Assembly: GCF_001648555.1 (NCBI RefSeq)
Contig: NZ_LQXM01000028.1
Coordinates: forward strand, 310,001-374,000
From: Rossellomorea aquimaris TF-12
GTDB taxonomy: Bacteria > Bacillota > Bacilli > Bacillales > Bacillaceae_B
Length of the DNA: 64,000 nucleotides
Direction of reading: 5' to 3'
Under the pieces are notes generated by a model. That model was not told the origin of the DNA. It worked only from the letters and a program-made list of their open reading frames with translations, and searched no databases. The position numbers and the translations under genes are program-made. The first letter of the stretch is position 1. Each line of letters begins with the position of its first letter. Of the stretch, positions 1 through 8,062 are shown one piece after another.

Positions 1-143
1 TAGTGGAAATGTTGACTGTCATTAAATACCAAAAGCCTTATATTTTTCATTCCTTAAGGCATCGTGGAGAAATCCCTTCAGCTGTCACTATGGATATACG
101 AACTGCGGAAAAAAATTTGGATTCTTTACTTTTACAAAGATAA
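1..143 (+). CDS. C-terminal end of an unidentified protein (partial)
   Basis: A plus-strand reading frame is open from the left edge of the window (frame beginning at base 3) to a TAA at 141-143, giving about 46 residues that end in LDSLLLQR. It is followed within a few bases by a strong intrinsic terminator, which supports it as the end of a real gene. No motif is recognised and the start lies outside the window, so no function is given. Confidence 0.55.
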   Translation, partial: VEMLTVIKYQKPYIFHSLRHRGEIPSAVTMDIRTAEKNLDSLLLQR

Positions 144-146
144 AAA

Positions 147-181
147 AACGGTGATCTGTTATTGCAGATCACCGTTTTTTT
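147..181 (+). terminator. intrinsic terminator of the left-edge gene
   Basis: Perfect inverted repeat acggtgatctg / cagatcaccgt with a 6-nt loop followed by a run of T. It directly follows the TAA of the truncated gene. The A-run on the other side means it could also act on the minus strand, downstream of the c-di-GMP-controlled gene. Confidence 0.9.
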
Positions 182-271
182 AACCAAAGCCTCTCTCAGT
201 AAGGTATGTGCTCGATGACAAAACTATACTAATACTACCCTCTTAACCGTTCTAGTAACAATCTTTAGGTA

Positions 272-547
272 TTAACTAATTTCTTTTTTATGTGAGTCTG
301 TTTTGCAATCTTTAAGAGCTTCTAATATATGTATAAAATAAAAAATGGCATTTCCTTTGCGTCGGTCTATTAAGGAAATATCATAAATCATTTTCGATAC
401 TTCTTCTAACCCAAGTCTCTCTACTAGCATTTCACTAATCTCTTCAGCAGTATGGGTACCTACATAGGTATGTTTTAATGCCGTTCGATTTCTTCTACAA
501 AAGCTTTTCATCTGATTCCTTATATCACTTTTTATTTTTTCTTCCAT
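272..547 (-). CDS. unknown 91-aa protein downstream of a c-di-GMP riboswitch
   Basis: I do not recognise this protein. It is small, basic at the N-terminus (KSFCRRNR), has no signal peptide or membrane segment and looks mostly helical (EEISEMLVERLGLEEVSKMIYDI). The frame can start at 568, but the ATG at 547 is preceded by agggtga at good distance, so 547 is preferred. The important context is its leader: a c-di-GMP-I aptamer and terminator-like hairpin lie directly upstream on the same strand with no other gene between, so expression is inferred to respond to c-di-GMP. Possible roles such as a regulator or an adaptor for sessile growth are speculation. Confidence 0.7.
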   Translation of the reverse strand: MEEKIKSDIRNQMKSFCRRNRTALKHTYVGTHTAEEISEMLVERLGLEEVSKMIYDISLIDRRKGNAIFYFIHILEALKDCKTDSHKKEIS

Positions 548-584
548 ACATTTCACCCTAACCCTCATGGAAAATAAATATAAC

Positions 585-722
585 CCACCAAAAAGAATGG
601 CCGGTTATAAGTGAACAAGTTCATTTATCCATACTCTTTTTGGTAACCCGGCTATCAAGGTTGTCATAACCGTAGACCCGCGGCTTTGCGTCCCAGCCTT
701 TCGACTAGTTTGCTATTATCAA
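585..722 (-). promoter_or_regulatory. c-di-GMP-I (GEMM-I) riboswitch with terminator-type expression platform
   Basis: Read on the minus strand from about 720, the leader shows the GEMM-I signatures in order: AGCAAAC, a stem capped by GAAA, GGGACGCAAAGCC (about 681-699), a second stem, then TAGCCGGGTTACC (about 642-654). These match the conserved core and tetraloop-receptor parts of the c-di-GMP-I class. Downstream (about 590-640) a long hairpin can form between AAAAAGAGTATGG and CCATTCTTTTT with an inner TGAAC/GTTCA stem, ending in a T-run. Whether ligand turns the gene on or off cannot be read with certainty. Confidence 0.92.
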
Positions 723-725
723 AGG

Positions 726-754
726 AATATTTATTTTTTACAGTACTCGTACAA
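726..754 (-). promoter_or_regulatory. probable SigA promoter of the c-di-GMP riboswitch transcript
   Basis: On the minus strand TTGTAC (749-754) and AATATT (726-731) are separated by 17 bp, and the predicted start falls just before the aptamer. Consensus match is moderate. Confidence 0.5.
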
Positions 755-881
755 TACTACCAATTTTTTCAGAAGATTGAAAGGAAAAATCTAATGTTTA
801 CAAAAATGAAATGTTGTATAAAACCTTTAGAATTCGTGAATAATGGAAATTATCATATTTTTGAAAGGGGATATTCCCTCT

Positions 882-1397
882 ATGTATTTATTATTTGTTA
901 TCATCGTATGGATATTATTCTCTATACGCTTTATTGATTGGAAGGAATTTTACAAACAGTACCCTACCATACTATTTTTTATTTTTATCAATTTCGCTTA
1001 TAACTATTTTTATTATGAGCATACACTATGGAGGTTTCAGGGGATAACAGCAGAATGGTTGAACCATACTATTATTAATGTTGGATTTACTTTTTTTATC
1101 TGTCCTGCCGCATTAACGATTTTCTTGCAGAGAATGCCTGAAAACAAACAAATTAAGGGAGCCTATTTTGGAATTTGGATTGCTTTTTTTACCATTTTAG
1201 AGTTTTTATTCTTTTTAAAAGGAATGTTTGTATACGAGAATGGATGGAACAACTGGCATAACGTTTGGTTAAATATTATCTTGTTTAGTGTGCTATACCT
1301 TCACTACCGTAAACCATTTTATGCGTACCTCGTATCCATTCCACTTGCTTTACTATTTTTTGTTCTATTTCCATTTCCCCTTTTATCTATGAAATAG
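882..1397 (+). CDS. CBO0543-family polytopic membrane protein
   Basis: A 171-residue, very hydrophobic protein with about five predicted membrane segments and aromatic-rich loops (FYKQYP, YNYFYYEH, WNNWHN). The pattern resembles the CBO0543 family of small Bacillales membrane proteins of unknown function; this is recognition by pattern, not by search. The reading frame is open from 843, but gaaagggga at 863-871 is correctly spaced for the ATG at 882. It is followed by a possible 28-codon membrane peptide and a bidirectional terminator. Confidence 0.7.
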   Translation: MYLLFVIIVWILFSIRFIDWKEFYKQYPTILFFIFINFAYNYFYYEHTLWRFQGITAEWLNHTIINVGFTFFICPAALTIFLQRMPENKQIKGAYFGIWIAFFTILEFLFFLKGMFVYENGWNNWHNVWLNIILFSVLYLHYRKPFYAYLVSIPLALLFFVLFPFPLLSMK

Positions 1398-1418
1398 GCG
1401 AAATTAGAGGTGAATACA

Positions 1419-1505
1419 TTGTCTCATATGATCTTTGTTCTAGTATTAGTGCTTACCTATTCTTCTATGTGGTTTTATCTAAGAAAAAACACCACTTCTC
1501 AATGA
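1419..1505 (+). CDS. possible 28-aa membrane peptide
   Basis: A TTG start at 1419 with agaggtg upstream opens a 28-codon frame with one hydrophobic stretch (MIFVLVLVLTY) and a basic tail (FYLRKN), ending at a TGA inside the terminator stem. It sits 21 bp after the CBO0543-type gene and would share its transcript. Size and a non-ATG start make this tentative. Confidence 0.3.
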   Translation: MSHMIFVLVLVLTYSSMWFYLRKNTTSQ

Positions 1506-1521
1506 TGAGAAGTGGTGTTTT
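1486..1521. terminator. bidirectional terminator between convergent genes
   Basis: Inverted repeat aaaacaccacttctc / gagaagtggtgtttt. It separates the plus-strand membrane protein gene from the minus-strand M23 hydrolase gene whose stop is at 1529, so it can serve both. Confidence 0.85.
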
Positions 1522-1528
1522 GATAGTA

Positions 1529-2893
1529 TTAAAAGTTAATGTATTGACGTGGGTTTACAGCGTTTGATTTCGATGAATTCCAAGAACCTGCGTGAAGTTC
1601 AAAGTGTAAATGCTGACCGAAAGAATATCCTGTATTCCCCATGTATCCAATTTGTTGACCTTTATCAACTGGTTGTCCAGAACGAACAGAGGATGAAGCC
1701 ATATGTGCATATACTGTCGTAAAGGTCTTTCCGTTTACAGAGTGAGTAATGTACACAACATTTCCGTAGCTTGAGCTGTACTGACTTTTGATGACATATC
1801 CATCTGCCGCTGCTTTGATTGGTACACTGCCACCGGAAGCAACATCAATACCATAGTGATAACGAGGCTTACCATTTAGTGTATCCCAACCAAACTCAGT
1901 TGTAATAGAACCGTAAGCAGGGGCAGTCCAAGCCCCAGCGCTTACAGGAGCACTAAAGGAAGGTGCTGGTGCTGGTTCTGGTGCTGAAGAGCTTCCACCA
2001 CTATTGCTTGCAGCTGCTCTTCTTGCAGCTTCTTCCTCTGCACGTTTCTTTGCTTCAGCTTCTGCTTGGCGCTTACGCTCTAATTCACGTTGACGAGCAA
2101 GTTCAGCTAAACGGGCTTGCTCAGCTTGAATTTCCCCACCAATTTCTTGTTCCATTTGAGCAAGTGCATTTGATTCTTTTTCAAGATCTGCTTTTTCTAC
2201 TTTTAATTGAGCTTGTTGTTTTTCAAGTTGTTTGAATAATTCTGCTTTTTGAGCTTTTTGACTATCTAGCTCTTGTTTAAGAGAAACAAGATTAGCTTTA
2301 GACTTTTCTAATGTAGCAAGTTTGTCTTCTACTTCGGCTTGTTTCTTCTCTAATTCTGCTTGGTCTCTTTTTTGTTCTTCCATGATTTTCTTGTCTGCAC
2401 TCACAATAGTGTTTACAGCCGTGATTCGGTTGATGAAGTCTCCGAAGCTTTCTGCTCCTAGAAGGACATCAAGATAGTCTACTGAGCCGCCTTTTTCTTG
2501 AATCGCGCGAGCACGTTCCTTCAAAAGTTCATTCCGCTGTTCGATTTTATCTTTTAGTACTTTTATTTCTTCTTTTAACTGAGCAATTTCAGCATTTGTT
2601 TCATCAATTTCTTTTGATTTCTCAGTAATCTTTGTTTCAGTATCTTTCACTTTCGAATCTAGAGCAGCAATTTGTGCTTTAATGTCTTTTTGTTTATTTA
2701 TATTTTGATTAATTTCTTCACTTTTTTGACTAATTTCACCATTGATTTTTTCTTTTTTAGAGGATACATCTTCTTGCTTCTTTTTTAACTCCTCGACTGA
2801 GGAAGTAGCGTTAGCAGTTGTTCCTAACGTTGGTAGACTTCCGATTGTTAATGCTGCTGCAATAGATAATGTGACGAAAAATTTCTTGTTCAA
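1529..2893 (-). CDS. secreted coiled-coil M23 endopeptidase, probable FtsEX-activated wall hydrolase
   Basis: A 454-residue protein with an N-terminal signal peptide ending near TANA, a long coiled coil (about 32-290, rich in K, E and Q), a short Ser/Pro linker and a C-terminal LytM/M23 domain. The zinc motif is present: H346-x3-D350 and H428-L-H430, plus GNTGYSFGQHLHFE. The architecture is that of EnvC/PcsB-type hydrolases, in which the coiled coil docks on FtsX. Its place 40 bp after ftsX supports that link; in B. subtilis the FtsEX partner is CwlO, encoded elsewhere and with a different catalytic domain. A TTG start at 2893 follows aaaggag. A real hydrolase, rather than a non-catalytic activator, is suggested because the metal ligands are intact. 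Confidence 0.93.
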   Translation of the reverse strand: MNKKFFVTLSIAAALTIGSLPTLGTTANATSSVEELKKKQEDVSSKKEKINGEISQKSEEINQNINKQKDIKAQIAALDSKVKDTETKITEKSKEIDETNAEIAQLKEEIKVLKDKIEQRNELLKERARAIQEKGGSVDYLDVLLGAESFGDFINRITAVNTIVSADKKIMEEQKRDQAELEKKQAEVEDKLATLEKSKANLVSLKQELDSQKAQKAELFKQLEKQQAQLKVEKADLEKESNALAQMEQEIGGEIQAEQARLAELARQRELERKRQAEAEAKKRAEEEAARRAAASNSGGSSSAPEPAPAPSFSAPVSAGAWTAPAYGSITTEFGWDTLNGKPRYHYGIDVASGGSVPIKAAADGYVIKSQYSSSYGNVVYITHSVNGKTFTTVYAHMASSSVRSGQPVDKGQQIGYMGNTGYSFGQHLHFELHAGSWNSSKSNAVNPRQYINF

Positions 2894-2933
2894 GCGGCAT
2901 GCTCCTTTCAGCTTCTATCAACCTATCATTTTT

Positions 2934-3818
2934 TTATACTTTTAAGAATTTACGTACGGACATAAAGCTTCCCCATGCTCCAATCAAGCAACCCATTAAT
3001 AAAATCAATCCGTTTACTTGGTAGATAAAAGGGGTAAAATCTAATATCTGAATAAAATTGTCTTGTAATTTTGGTTTAATAAATCCATAAGCATAGTAAT
3101 AACCTGTGGTGACAAGAGCGATCGGGATAATAGAACCTAAAACTCCAAGCCATAAGCCCTCTAAAATGAAAGGCCAGCGTACAAACCAATTGGTTGCACC
3201 TACTAGTTTCATTATCTCGATTTCCCTTCTTCTTGCGACGATCGTAATTTTTATCGTGTTAGAAATTAAGAACATAGCGGTAAATAATAATCCAATGATT
3301 AACACTAACCCTACATTACGACTCATTTCTAATACATTAAACAGTTTTTCAATCTTCGCTTCACCGTACTTAGCTTCGTTCACACTTTCATATTGATTAA
3401 TTTCTTTTGCAATTTGACCTGTATCCCGGGGTAGCTTTGCCTTAACAATAAACACATCAAACAATGGATTATCTTGTTCGAACAGCCTAAAGTCATCCCC
3501 TAAATCCTGGACAAGATTTTGTAACTCCTGTTCCTTTGAAGAAAACTCTACCGATTCAACTCTATCAATTTGCGCAATCTTTTTCTCAAGCTTTTCTACT
3601 TGTGCTTTTTCTGTTCCAATTTCTAATAGAACGCGAATTTCAACGTCTTTTTCAATATCGGTTGCTACCTTGTTCATGTTTAGCATTAGTACAATGAAAA
3701 CACCAACAAGCAACAGTGTTACAGTTACAGCACTGACAGATGCGAATGTCATCCATCCGTTACGCGCAATGCTTTTTATGCTTTCTCTTAAATGACGTGC
3801 AGACGTTCTAGCCTTCAT
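2934..3818 (-). CDS. ftsX: cell division ABC transporter membrane protein FtsX
   Basis: Four membrane segments: one near the N-terminus (VSAVTVTLLLVGVFIVLML), a roughly 120-residue extracellular loop, then three C-terminal segments, with the conserved RRREIEIMKLVGAT before the second. FtsX transmits ATP hydrolysis by FtsE to a wall hydrolase across the membrane. The start is taken at ATG 3818 (MKARTSARHLRES, preceded by gaggtga), not at the longer 3866, giving 294 residues as in B. subtilis; it overlaps the ftsE stop by 11 bp, showing translational coupling. The M23 hydrolase follows directly. Confidence 0.95.
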   Translation of the reverse strand: MKARTSARHLRESIKSIARNGWMTFASVSAVTVTLLLVGVFIVLMLNMNKVATDIEKDVEIRVLLEIGTEKAQVEKLEKKIAQIDRVESVEFSSKEQELQNLVQDLGDDFRLFEQDNPLFDVFIVKAKLPRDTGQIAKEINQYESVNEAKYGEAKIEKLFNVLEMSRNVGLVLIIGLLFTAMFLISNTIKITIVARRREIEIMKLVGATNWFVRWPFILEGLWLGVLGSIIPIALVTTGYYYAYGFIKPKLQDNFIQILDFTPFIYQVNGLILLMGCLIGAWGSFMSVRKFLKV

Positions 3819-4494
3819 AACCGTAGTCACCTCGCTGTTCGTCTCGAACAATTCGACCATTTTCAATGGCGATTACTCGATGCTTAATAGTGTTTACGAT
3901 TTCTCGGTTATGGGTAGCCATAATAACGGTAGTTCCTCGATTACTGATTTCTTCAAAAATATTCATAATATCCCAAGACGTTTCTGGATCCAGGTTACCA
4001 GTAGGCTCATCTGCAATCACAAGCTTCGGTGTATTAACAATTGATCGAGCAATCGACACACGTTGCTGCTCTCCACCTGATAATTCATTTGGAAGCATTC
4101 TTGCTTTATGCTTTAACCCTACTAATTCTAGTACATCCATAACACGTTTCTTGATCTGTTTTGGATGTTCTTCTATTACTTCAAGTGCAAAGGCTATATT
4201 TTCATAGATTGTAAGTGATGGTAGCAGCTTAAAATCCTGGAACACGACCCCTACATTTCTTCGCAAATATGGTACTCTTCTATTCTTTAATGTTGATAAG
4301 TTAAGACCATTTACCACGATATCCCCTTTAGAAGGTTTTACTTCGCGGTACATCATTTTTATAAAAGTAGATTTCCCGGCGCCACTTGGACCAACGACAT
4401 ACACAAACTCACCTTGCTTAATGTGGACGTTAAAGCCATTAGCAGCCATGACACCATTGTTGTACTGCTTATATACGTCTTTCATTTCAATCAT
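3808..4494 (-). CDS. ftsE: cell division ATP-binding protein FtsE
   Basis: A 228-residue ABC ATPase with all motifs: Walker A GPSGAGKST, Q-loop VVFQDFKLLP, signature LSGGEQQRVSIARS, Walker B LVIADEPTGNLD and the switch His in ATHNRE. It pairs with FtsX to regulate peptidoglycan hydrolysis for elongation or sporulation septation. First gene of the ftsE-ftsX-M23 operon; RBS aaggtga upstream. Confidence 0.97.
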   Translation of the reverse strand: MIEMKDVYKQYNNGVMAANGFNVHIKQGEFVYVVGPSGAGKSTFIKMMYREVKPSKGDIVVNGLNLSTLKNRRVPYLRRNVGVVFQDFKLLPSLTIYENIAFALEVIEEHPKQIKKRVMDVLELVGLKHKARMLPNELSGGEQQRVSIARSIVNTPKLVIADEPTGNLDPETSWDIMNIFEEISNRGTTVIMATHNREIVNTIKHRVIAIENGRIVRDEQRGDYGYEG

Positions 4495-4700
4495 TTTTTA
4501 ATCACCTTATTTGTATTATGTAGTTCCCCTCTTGGCTGTACTCAACATATGTGTATGACACGAACTCAAGTTCCCTTCACCACCATTAGGCATATTTTGG
4601 TGAAAATGCTCGAATTACGCTCACGAAAATATTATAACATCACTTCTTACGTTGTTAAGGAAAAAAATTATTACAGTTTCATTGCAAACAGGCTTTTTTT

Positions 4701-4871
4701 ATGAATTTTTTACCTTTTTTACTGGCTTTTATGCCCATTTTATTTCTTTCGTATAGATCATTATATCTATTAACAGGTCTTAATATTAAGTACGAAAGTT
4801 TTATGTGCGCAGCATTGTGTGGACTTGTGAAAGAGTATTCTGATAAAGGTCTTAGAGACTTTATTTTATAA
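4701..4871 (+). CDS. possible 56-aa membrane protein
   Basis: An ATG-to-TAA frame of 56 codons on the plus strand between divergent ftsE and the 3' side of cccB. The first 27 residues are strongly hydrophobic (FLPFLLAFMPILFLSY), followed by a hydrophilic tail ending DKGLRDFIL. No convincing ribosome binding site precedes the ATG (a T-run is there instead), so it is a weak candidate. Confidence 0.28.
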   Translation: MNFLPFLLAFMPILFLSYRSLYLLTGLNIKYESFMCAALCGLVKEYSDKGLRDFIL

Positions 4872-4949
4872 TACAGAGGAAAGGAGGAGTGTAATAAAGA
4901 TTTAATGAAGAAAACGGGTAATGCTTGGTCGTTCGTTATTTATTGGCTA

Positions 4950-4984
4950 AAAAAAAAGAGAATCCCATCTGAGGACTCTCCTTT
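4950..4984 (-). terminator. terminator of cccB
   Basis: On the minus strand gagagtcc / gggattctc form a stem with loop followed by nine T, directly after the cccB stop. Confidence 0.85.
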
Positions 4985-4991
4985 AAGAATA

Positions 4992-5309
4992 TTATTTTTT
5001 ATTTGCTAACCATTCTGCAACCGCTTCTGCCTCTTCTCCTTTAATGAGACCAGCAGGCATTTGCGAGCCTTTACCATTTTGAATGATTTCTAAAATTTCA
5101 TCTTTGCTTAATTGTGATCCAATTTTTTCAAGAGCAGGACCCATTCCACCTTCGAGATTTCCACCATGACAGCTCGTGCATTTGTTATTCACGATTTTTT
5201 CTGGATCTACTCCACCAGAACTCGTTTCTGTACTATCTCCGCCGTTTCCACCGCAGGCTGCAAGTACTAATGACGCTCCAAATACTATACCTAATAGCTT
5301 TTTCTTCAT
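4992..5309 (-). CDS. cccB: cytochrome c551 lipoprotein
   Basis: A 105-residue lipoprotein: signal ending in lipobox LAAC (Cys19), a glycine/serine-rich linker, then a class I cytochrome c domain with heme motif CTSCH and a distal methionine in GSQMPAGLI. It carries electrons on the outer membrane face, probably to the caa3 oxidase. It lies between the YitT gene and ftsE, as in related Bacillus. RBS aggggga, ATG at 5309, own terminator. Confidence 0.95.
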   Translation of the reverse strand: MKKKLLGIVFGASLVLAACGGNGGDSTETSSGGVDPEKIVNNKCTSCHGGNLEGGMGPALEKIGSQLSKDEILEIIQNGKGSQMPAGLIKGEEAEAVAEWLANKK

Positions 5310-5371
5310 CTTTTCTCCCCCTAGGAAAAAAATTTAAGAGTTATGGTTTCCTTCAGTGTTTTTTCGCGACT

Positions 5372-5385
5372 AAGGTCCGTCCCTC
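5372..5385 (-). repeat. REP-B element downstream of the YitT gene
   Basis: aaggtccgtccctc on the plus strand, that is gagggacggacctt in the direction of the YitT gene and 24 bp past its stop. One of at least thirteen REP-B copies in the window. Confidence 0.8.
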
Positions 5386-5408
5386 TCTATTACATAATTA
5401 TACCAATG

Positions 5409-6281
5409 TTAAACCCGTTTGAAACCTTCTCCTAATACCTCTGAAGCGTCCATTGTGACGACAAAGGCAGATGGATCAATGGTTTTTACCAGTTGTTTCA
5501 ATTTTGTGAATTCCGTTTGATCGACTACGCACATTAAGATTGGACGCTCATCATCTGTGAAACCACCATATGCTGATAGTTTTGTCACACCACGATCAAT
5601 TTTATTCAAGATTCCTTCACGAACTTCTTCTTGTCTGTTTGTAATTATAAGAGCCATTTTCGAACGGCTAATCCCAACTTGCACTAAATCAATGGTTTTG
5701 CTTGTAACATATAATCCTATGAGTGCATATAACCCACGTTCAATGTCAAACACAATCGCAGCTGATAGAACAATCATTCCGTCAATCATTGCGACACAGG
5801 TCCCAAGGGAAAGACCTGTAAACTTGTTAACAATCTGTGCAGCAAGGTCCGTCCCTCCTGTTGATGCTTTACCTCGAAAGACGATTCCTAAACCTAACCC
5901 TACGCCTATTCCACCAAACAGTGCTCCAAGTAACGGATCCTCTGTCCATGGCTGCCAGTCTTCTGTTAAGTAAACAACCAATGGTAAAAAAACGGTACCA
6001 ATTGCTGTCTTCACTCCGAACTGAAGCCCAAGAAAAATTAATCCTGCTATAAATAAAGGTATGTTAAAAGCCCATTGAACAAAGGCCGGCTTCCAATCAA
6101 ATAGTCCTTTTAAAATAGTGGATATCCCACTAACTCCTCCTGAAGCAACCTCATTCGGAAGTAAAAACACATTAAAGGCAATGGCCACAATTGTAGACCC
6201 AAACACAACAAACAAATACTCCAAAAACTTTTCTTTCTTCGGATTAAACGACTGCTCACGACGCCTCTGCTTCAAACCCAT
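5409..6281 (-). CDS. YitT-family membrane protein (YvjA-like)
   Basis: A 290-residue protein with five to six membrane segments (DUF161 region, about 22-190, containing GGVSGISTI and the GGTDLAAQI loop) and a cytosolic C-terminal DUF2179 domain (about 200-285). In B. subtilis the paralogue in this neighbourhood is yvjA. The transport or signalling role of the family is not established. RBS aaaggag upstream of ATG 6281. REP-B copies in opposite orientations lie on both sides of the gene. Confidence 0.9.
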   Translation of the reverse strand: MGLKQRRREQSFNPKKEKFLEYLFVVFGSTIVAIAFNVFLLPNEVASGGVSGISTILKGLFDWKPAFVQWAFNIPLFIAGLIFLGLQFGVKTAIGTVFLPLVVYLTEDWQPWTEDPLLGALFGGIGVGLGLGIVFRGKASTGGTDLAAQIVNKFTGLSLGTCVAMIDGMIVLSAAIVFDIERGLYALIGLYVTSKTIDLVQVGISRSKMALIITNRQEEVREGILNKIDRGVTKLSAYGGFTDDERPILMCVVDQTEFTKLKQLVKTIDPSAFVVTMDASEVLGEGFKRV

Positions 6282-6356
6282 CCCATACGACTCCTTTAAC
6301 CTCTGTATTAATAGTATGAGTACAACTACCTTCTTTCATTCGTTGGCCCCCCTTCT

Positions 6357-6370
6357 GAGGGACGGACCTT
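6357..6370 (+). repeat. REP-B element
   Basis: gagggacggacctt, 76 bp upstream of the YitT start; inverted relative to the copy at 5372-5385 on the other side of the gene. Confidence 0.8.
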
Positions 6371-6588
6371 AGAATGGCTGAAAGTGATCACCTTTGATTG
6401 TGAAGAAATACACAAAATATGGTAAACATGCTGACTAACTCATTTATTATGTAGATTTTGCTGTCCCTGAGATAGAGAATAACTCTTTGCAATCCTCTCC
6501 ACCTCAACCTTTGAGAGTATAGCATGGGTCTATAAGCGTGTAAATAACAGCTCAATAACGTATTAAAGCATTAATTTGGTGGTGCGGT

Positions 6589-6602
6589 GAGGGACGTACC
6601 TT
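6589..6602 (+). repeat. REP-B element (one mismatch)
   Basis: gagggacgtacctt; inverted relative to the copy at 6743-6756, so the two could pair. Confidence 0.7.
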
Positions 6603-6742
6603 TTTAATGAGGCATTTGGTTGACTGATGAATTCTTTGGGTTTTCAGAATTGTTTATTGGGTGCGTTTTTTTAGATTTGTATTCGATTTTGAAGATTTAA
6701 ATGCCATTTTCCTTATTATAGAGATCACTTCAATCTACATTT

Positions 6743-6756
6743 GAGGTCCGTCCCTC
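6743..6756 (-). repeat. REP-B element abutting the prfB terminator
   Basis: gaggtccgtccctc on plus. In the prfB direction it reads gagggacggacctc immediately after the T-tract of the terminator. Confidence 0.85.
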
Positions 6757-6795
6757 AAAAAAAGCTGAATTCTCTAGAAGAGAGTTCAGCTTTGT
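6757..6795 (-). terminator. terminator of prfB
   Basis: On the minus strand aaagctgaactctctt / agagaattcagcttt forms a long stem followed by seven T, 8 bp after the prfB stop. Confidence 0.93.
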
Positions 6796-6802
6796 CTTGT
6801 CA

Positions 6803-7904
6803 TTATTTTATTTTGGAACGCAGGTAGGCATTGATGAATGGGTCGATGTCGCCATCCATGACGCCTTGGACGTTTCCTGATTCGGTGTTGGTTCTGTGGT
6901 CTTTGACCATGGAGTATGGGTGGAAAACGTATGAGCGAATTTGGCTTCCCCACCCGATTTCTTTTTGCTCTCCACGAATTTCGGCAAGCTCTTGTTCCTG
7001 CTCTTCGATTCGCTTTTGATAAAGCTTTGCTTTTAGCATCTTCATTGCTGACTCACGGTTTTTGATCTGAGAACGTTCTGATTGACACGTCACAACAACG
7101 TTTGTTGGTAAGTGAGTGATACGAACGGCTGAGTCAGTTGTATTGATATGCTGTCCACCTGCTCCACTTGCACGGTACGTATCAATTTTAAGATCCTCAG
7201 TGCGGATGTCAATTTCAATTTCTTCATTAAACTCCGGCATCACTTCACAAGATACGAAGGATGTATGACGGCGGCCAGAGGAATCGAAAGGCGAAATACG
7301 TACAAGACGGTGAACACCTTTTTCAGCTTTTAAGTAACCGTAAGCATTGTGACCCTTAATTCCAAGGGTTACACTCTTAATTCCTGCTTCGTCTCCCGCT
7401 AAATAATCAAGAGTTTCCACTTTGAATCCTCTTTTTTCAGCCCAACGCGTGTACATACGAAGTAGCATAGAACCCCAGTCCTGTGATTCGGTTCCACCAG
7501 CACCTGGGTGAAGCTCGAGAATCGCGTTGTTTTTATCGTGTTCTTCACTTAATAGAAGCTGAAGTTCAAAGTCATTTAATCGTTTAACTAAATCGGCTAA
7601 CTCCTCTTCAAGGTCTTCTTGAAGATCTTCGTCTGGTTCTTCTTTTACTAATTCAAGAGTCAGCTCAAGGTTTTCCTGGGATTCAAGCAACGATTTGTAC
7701 TCATTCACAAGCTCCTTCAAACTGTTACCTTCATTGATAAAGCCTTGTGCCTTTTGTTGGTCATCCCAGAAATCAGGTTGAACCATGATTTCATCCAGTT
7801 CTTGAATTCTAGCCTCTTTGTTTTCTAAGTCAAAGAGACCCCCTAAAGTCCGCTAATGTTTTCGCTGTTTTCTCTAATTCTGATCTTACTTCTGCAATTT
7901 CCAT
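6803..7904 (-). CDS. prfB: peptide chain release factor 2 with programmed +1 frameshift
   Basis: RF2 reads UGA and UAA stop codons. The gene begins at ATG 7904 (RBS aggtga); 24 codons later a UGA lies at 7832-7830 in the context AGGGGG...CTTTGAC, the classical RF2 autoregulatory slip site with its internal Shine-Dalgarno sequence. Decoding continues one base on at GAC (7831) to the stop at 6803, giving 366 residues, the normal RF2 length. The GGQ peptidyl-hydrolysis motif is in [16 protein letters not shown] and the SPF anticodon tripeptide in [10 protein letters not shown] frame starting at 7786 would miss the N-terminal domain. Confidence 0.97.
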
Positions 7905-7960
7905 GAATGGTCACCTCTATAGTTATTTTGATGGGAATTTATTTTTGGTTGGAATCGGGT

Positions 7961-8049
7961 GGTGCCTGGTACAAGTTCAGTCTTTGGTGCCTGGCACCAA
8001 TAAACGGAAAAGTACCTGGCACCTATTTTACTAAAATAAGTACCAGGTA
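7961..8049. repeat. REP-A cluster (four units) between prfB and secA
   Basis: Units ggtgcctggtac (7961), ggtgcctggcacc (7986), gtacctggcacct (8012) and gtaccaggta (8040). Units are near-palindromic and inverted pairs can form hairpins. The block fills the secA-prfB gap where no ordinary terminator is seen. Confidence 0.85.
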
Positions 8050-8062
8050 GCATCTTAAAAGT

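Larger units (their letters stand above)
6282..6802. other. intergenic region between prfB and the YitT gene
   Basis: About 520 bp without a convincing gene. It holds three REP-B copies (6357-6370, 6589-6602, 6743-6756) and the prfB terminator (6757-6795). The rest is AT-rich with nothing recognised. Confidence 0.7.

Noticed and set aside
686..937. 83-codon plus-strand frame starting in the riboswitch region
   Set aside because: It overlaps the antisense of the c-di-GMP aptamer and the start of the CBO0543-type gene, and lacks an RBS.
4905..5006. 34-codon plus-strand frame beginning MKKTGNAW
   Set aside because: The aaaggagg upstream is too far from the ATG and the frame runs through the cccB terminator into cccB antisense.
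5844..5857. REP-B-like sequence inside the YitT gene
   Set aside because: It encodes GTDLA of the conserved GGTDLAAQ loop, so the match is explained by protein constraint.
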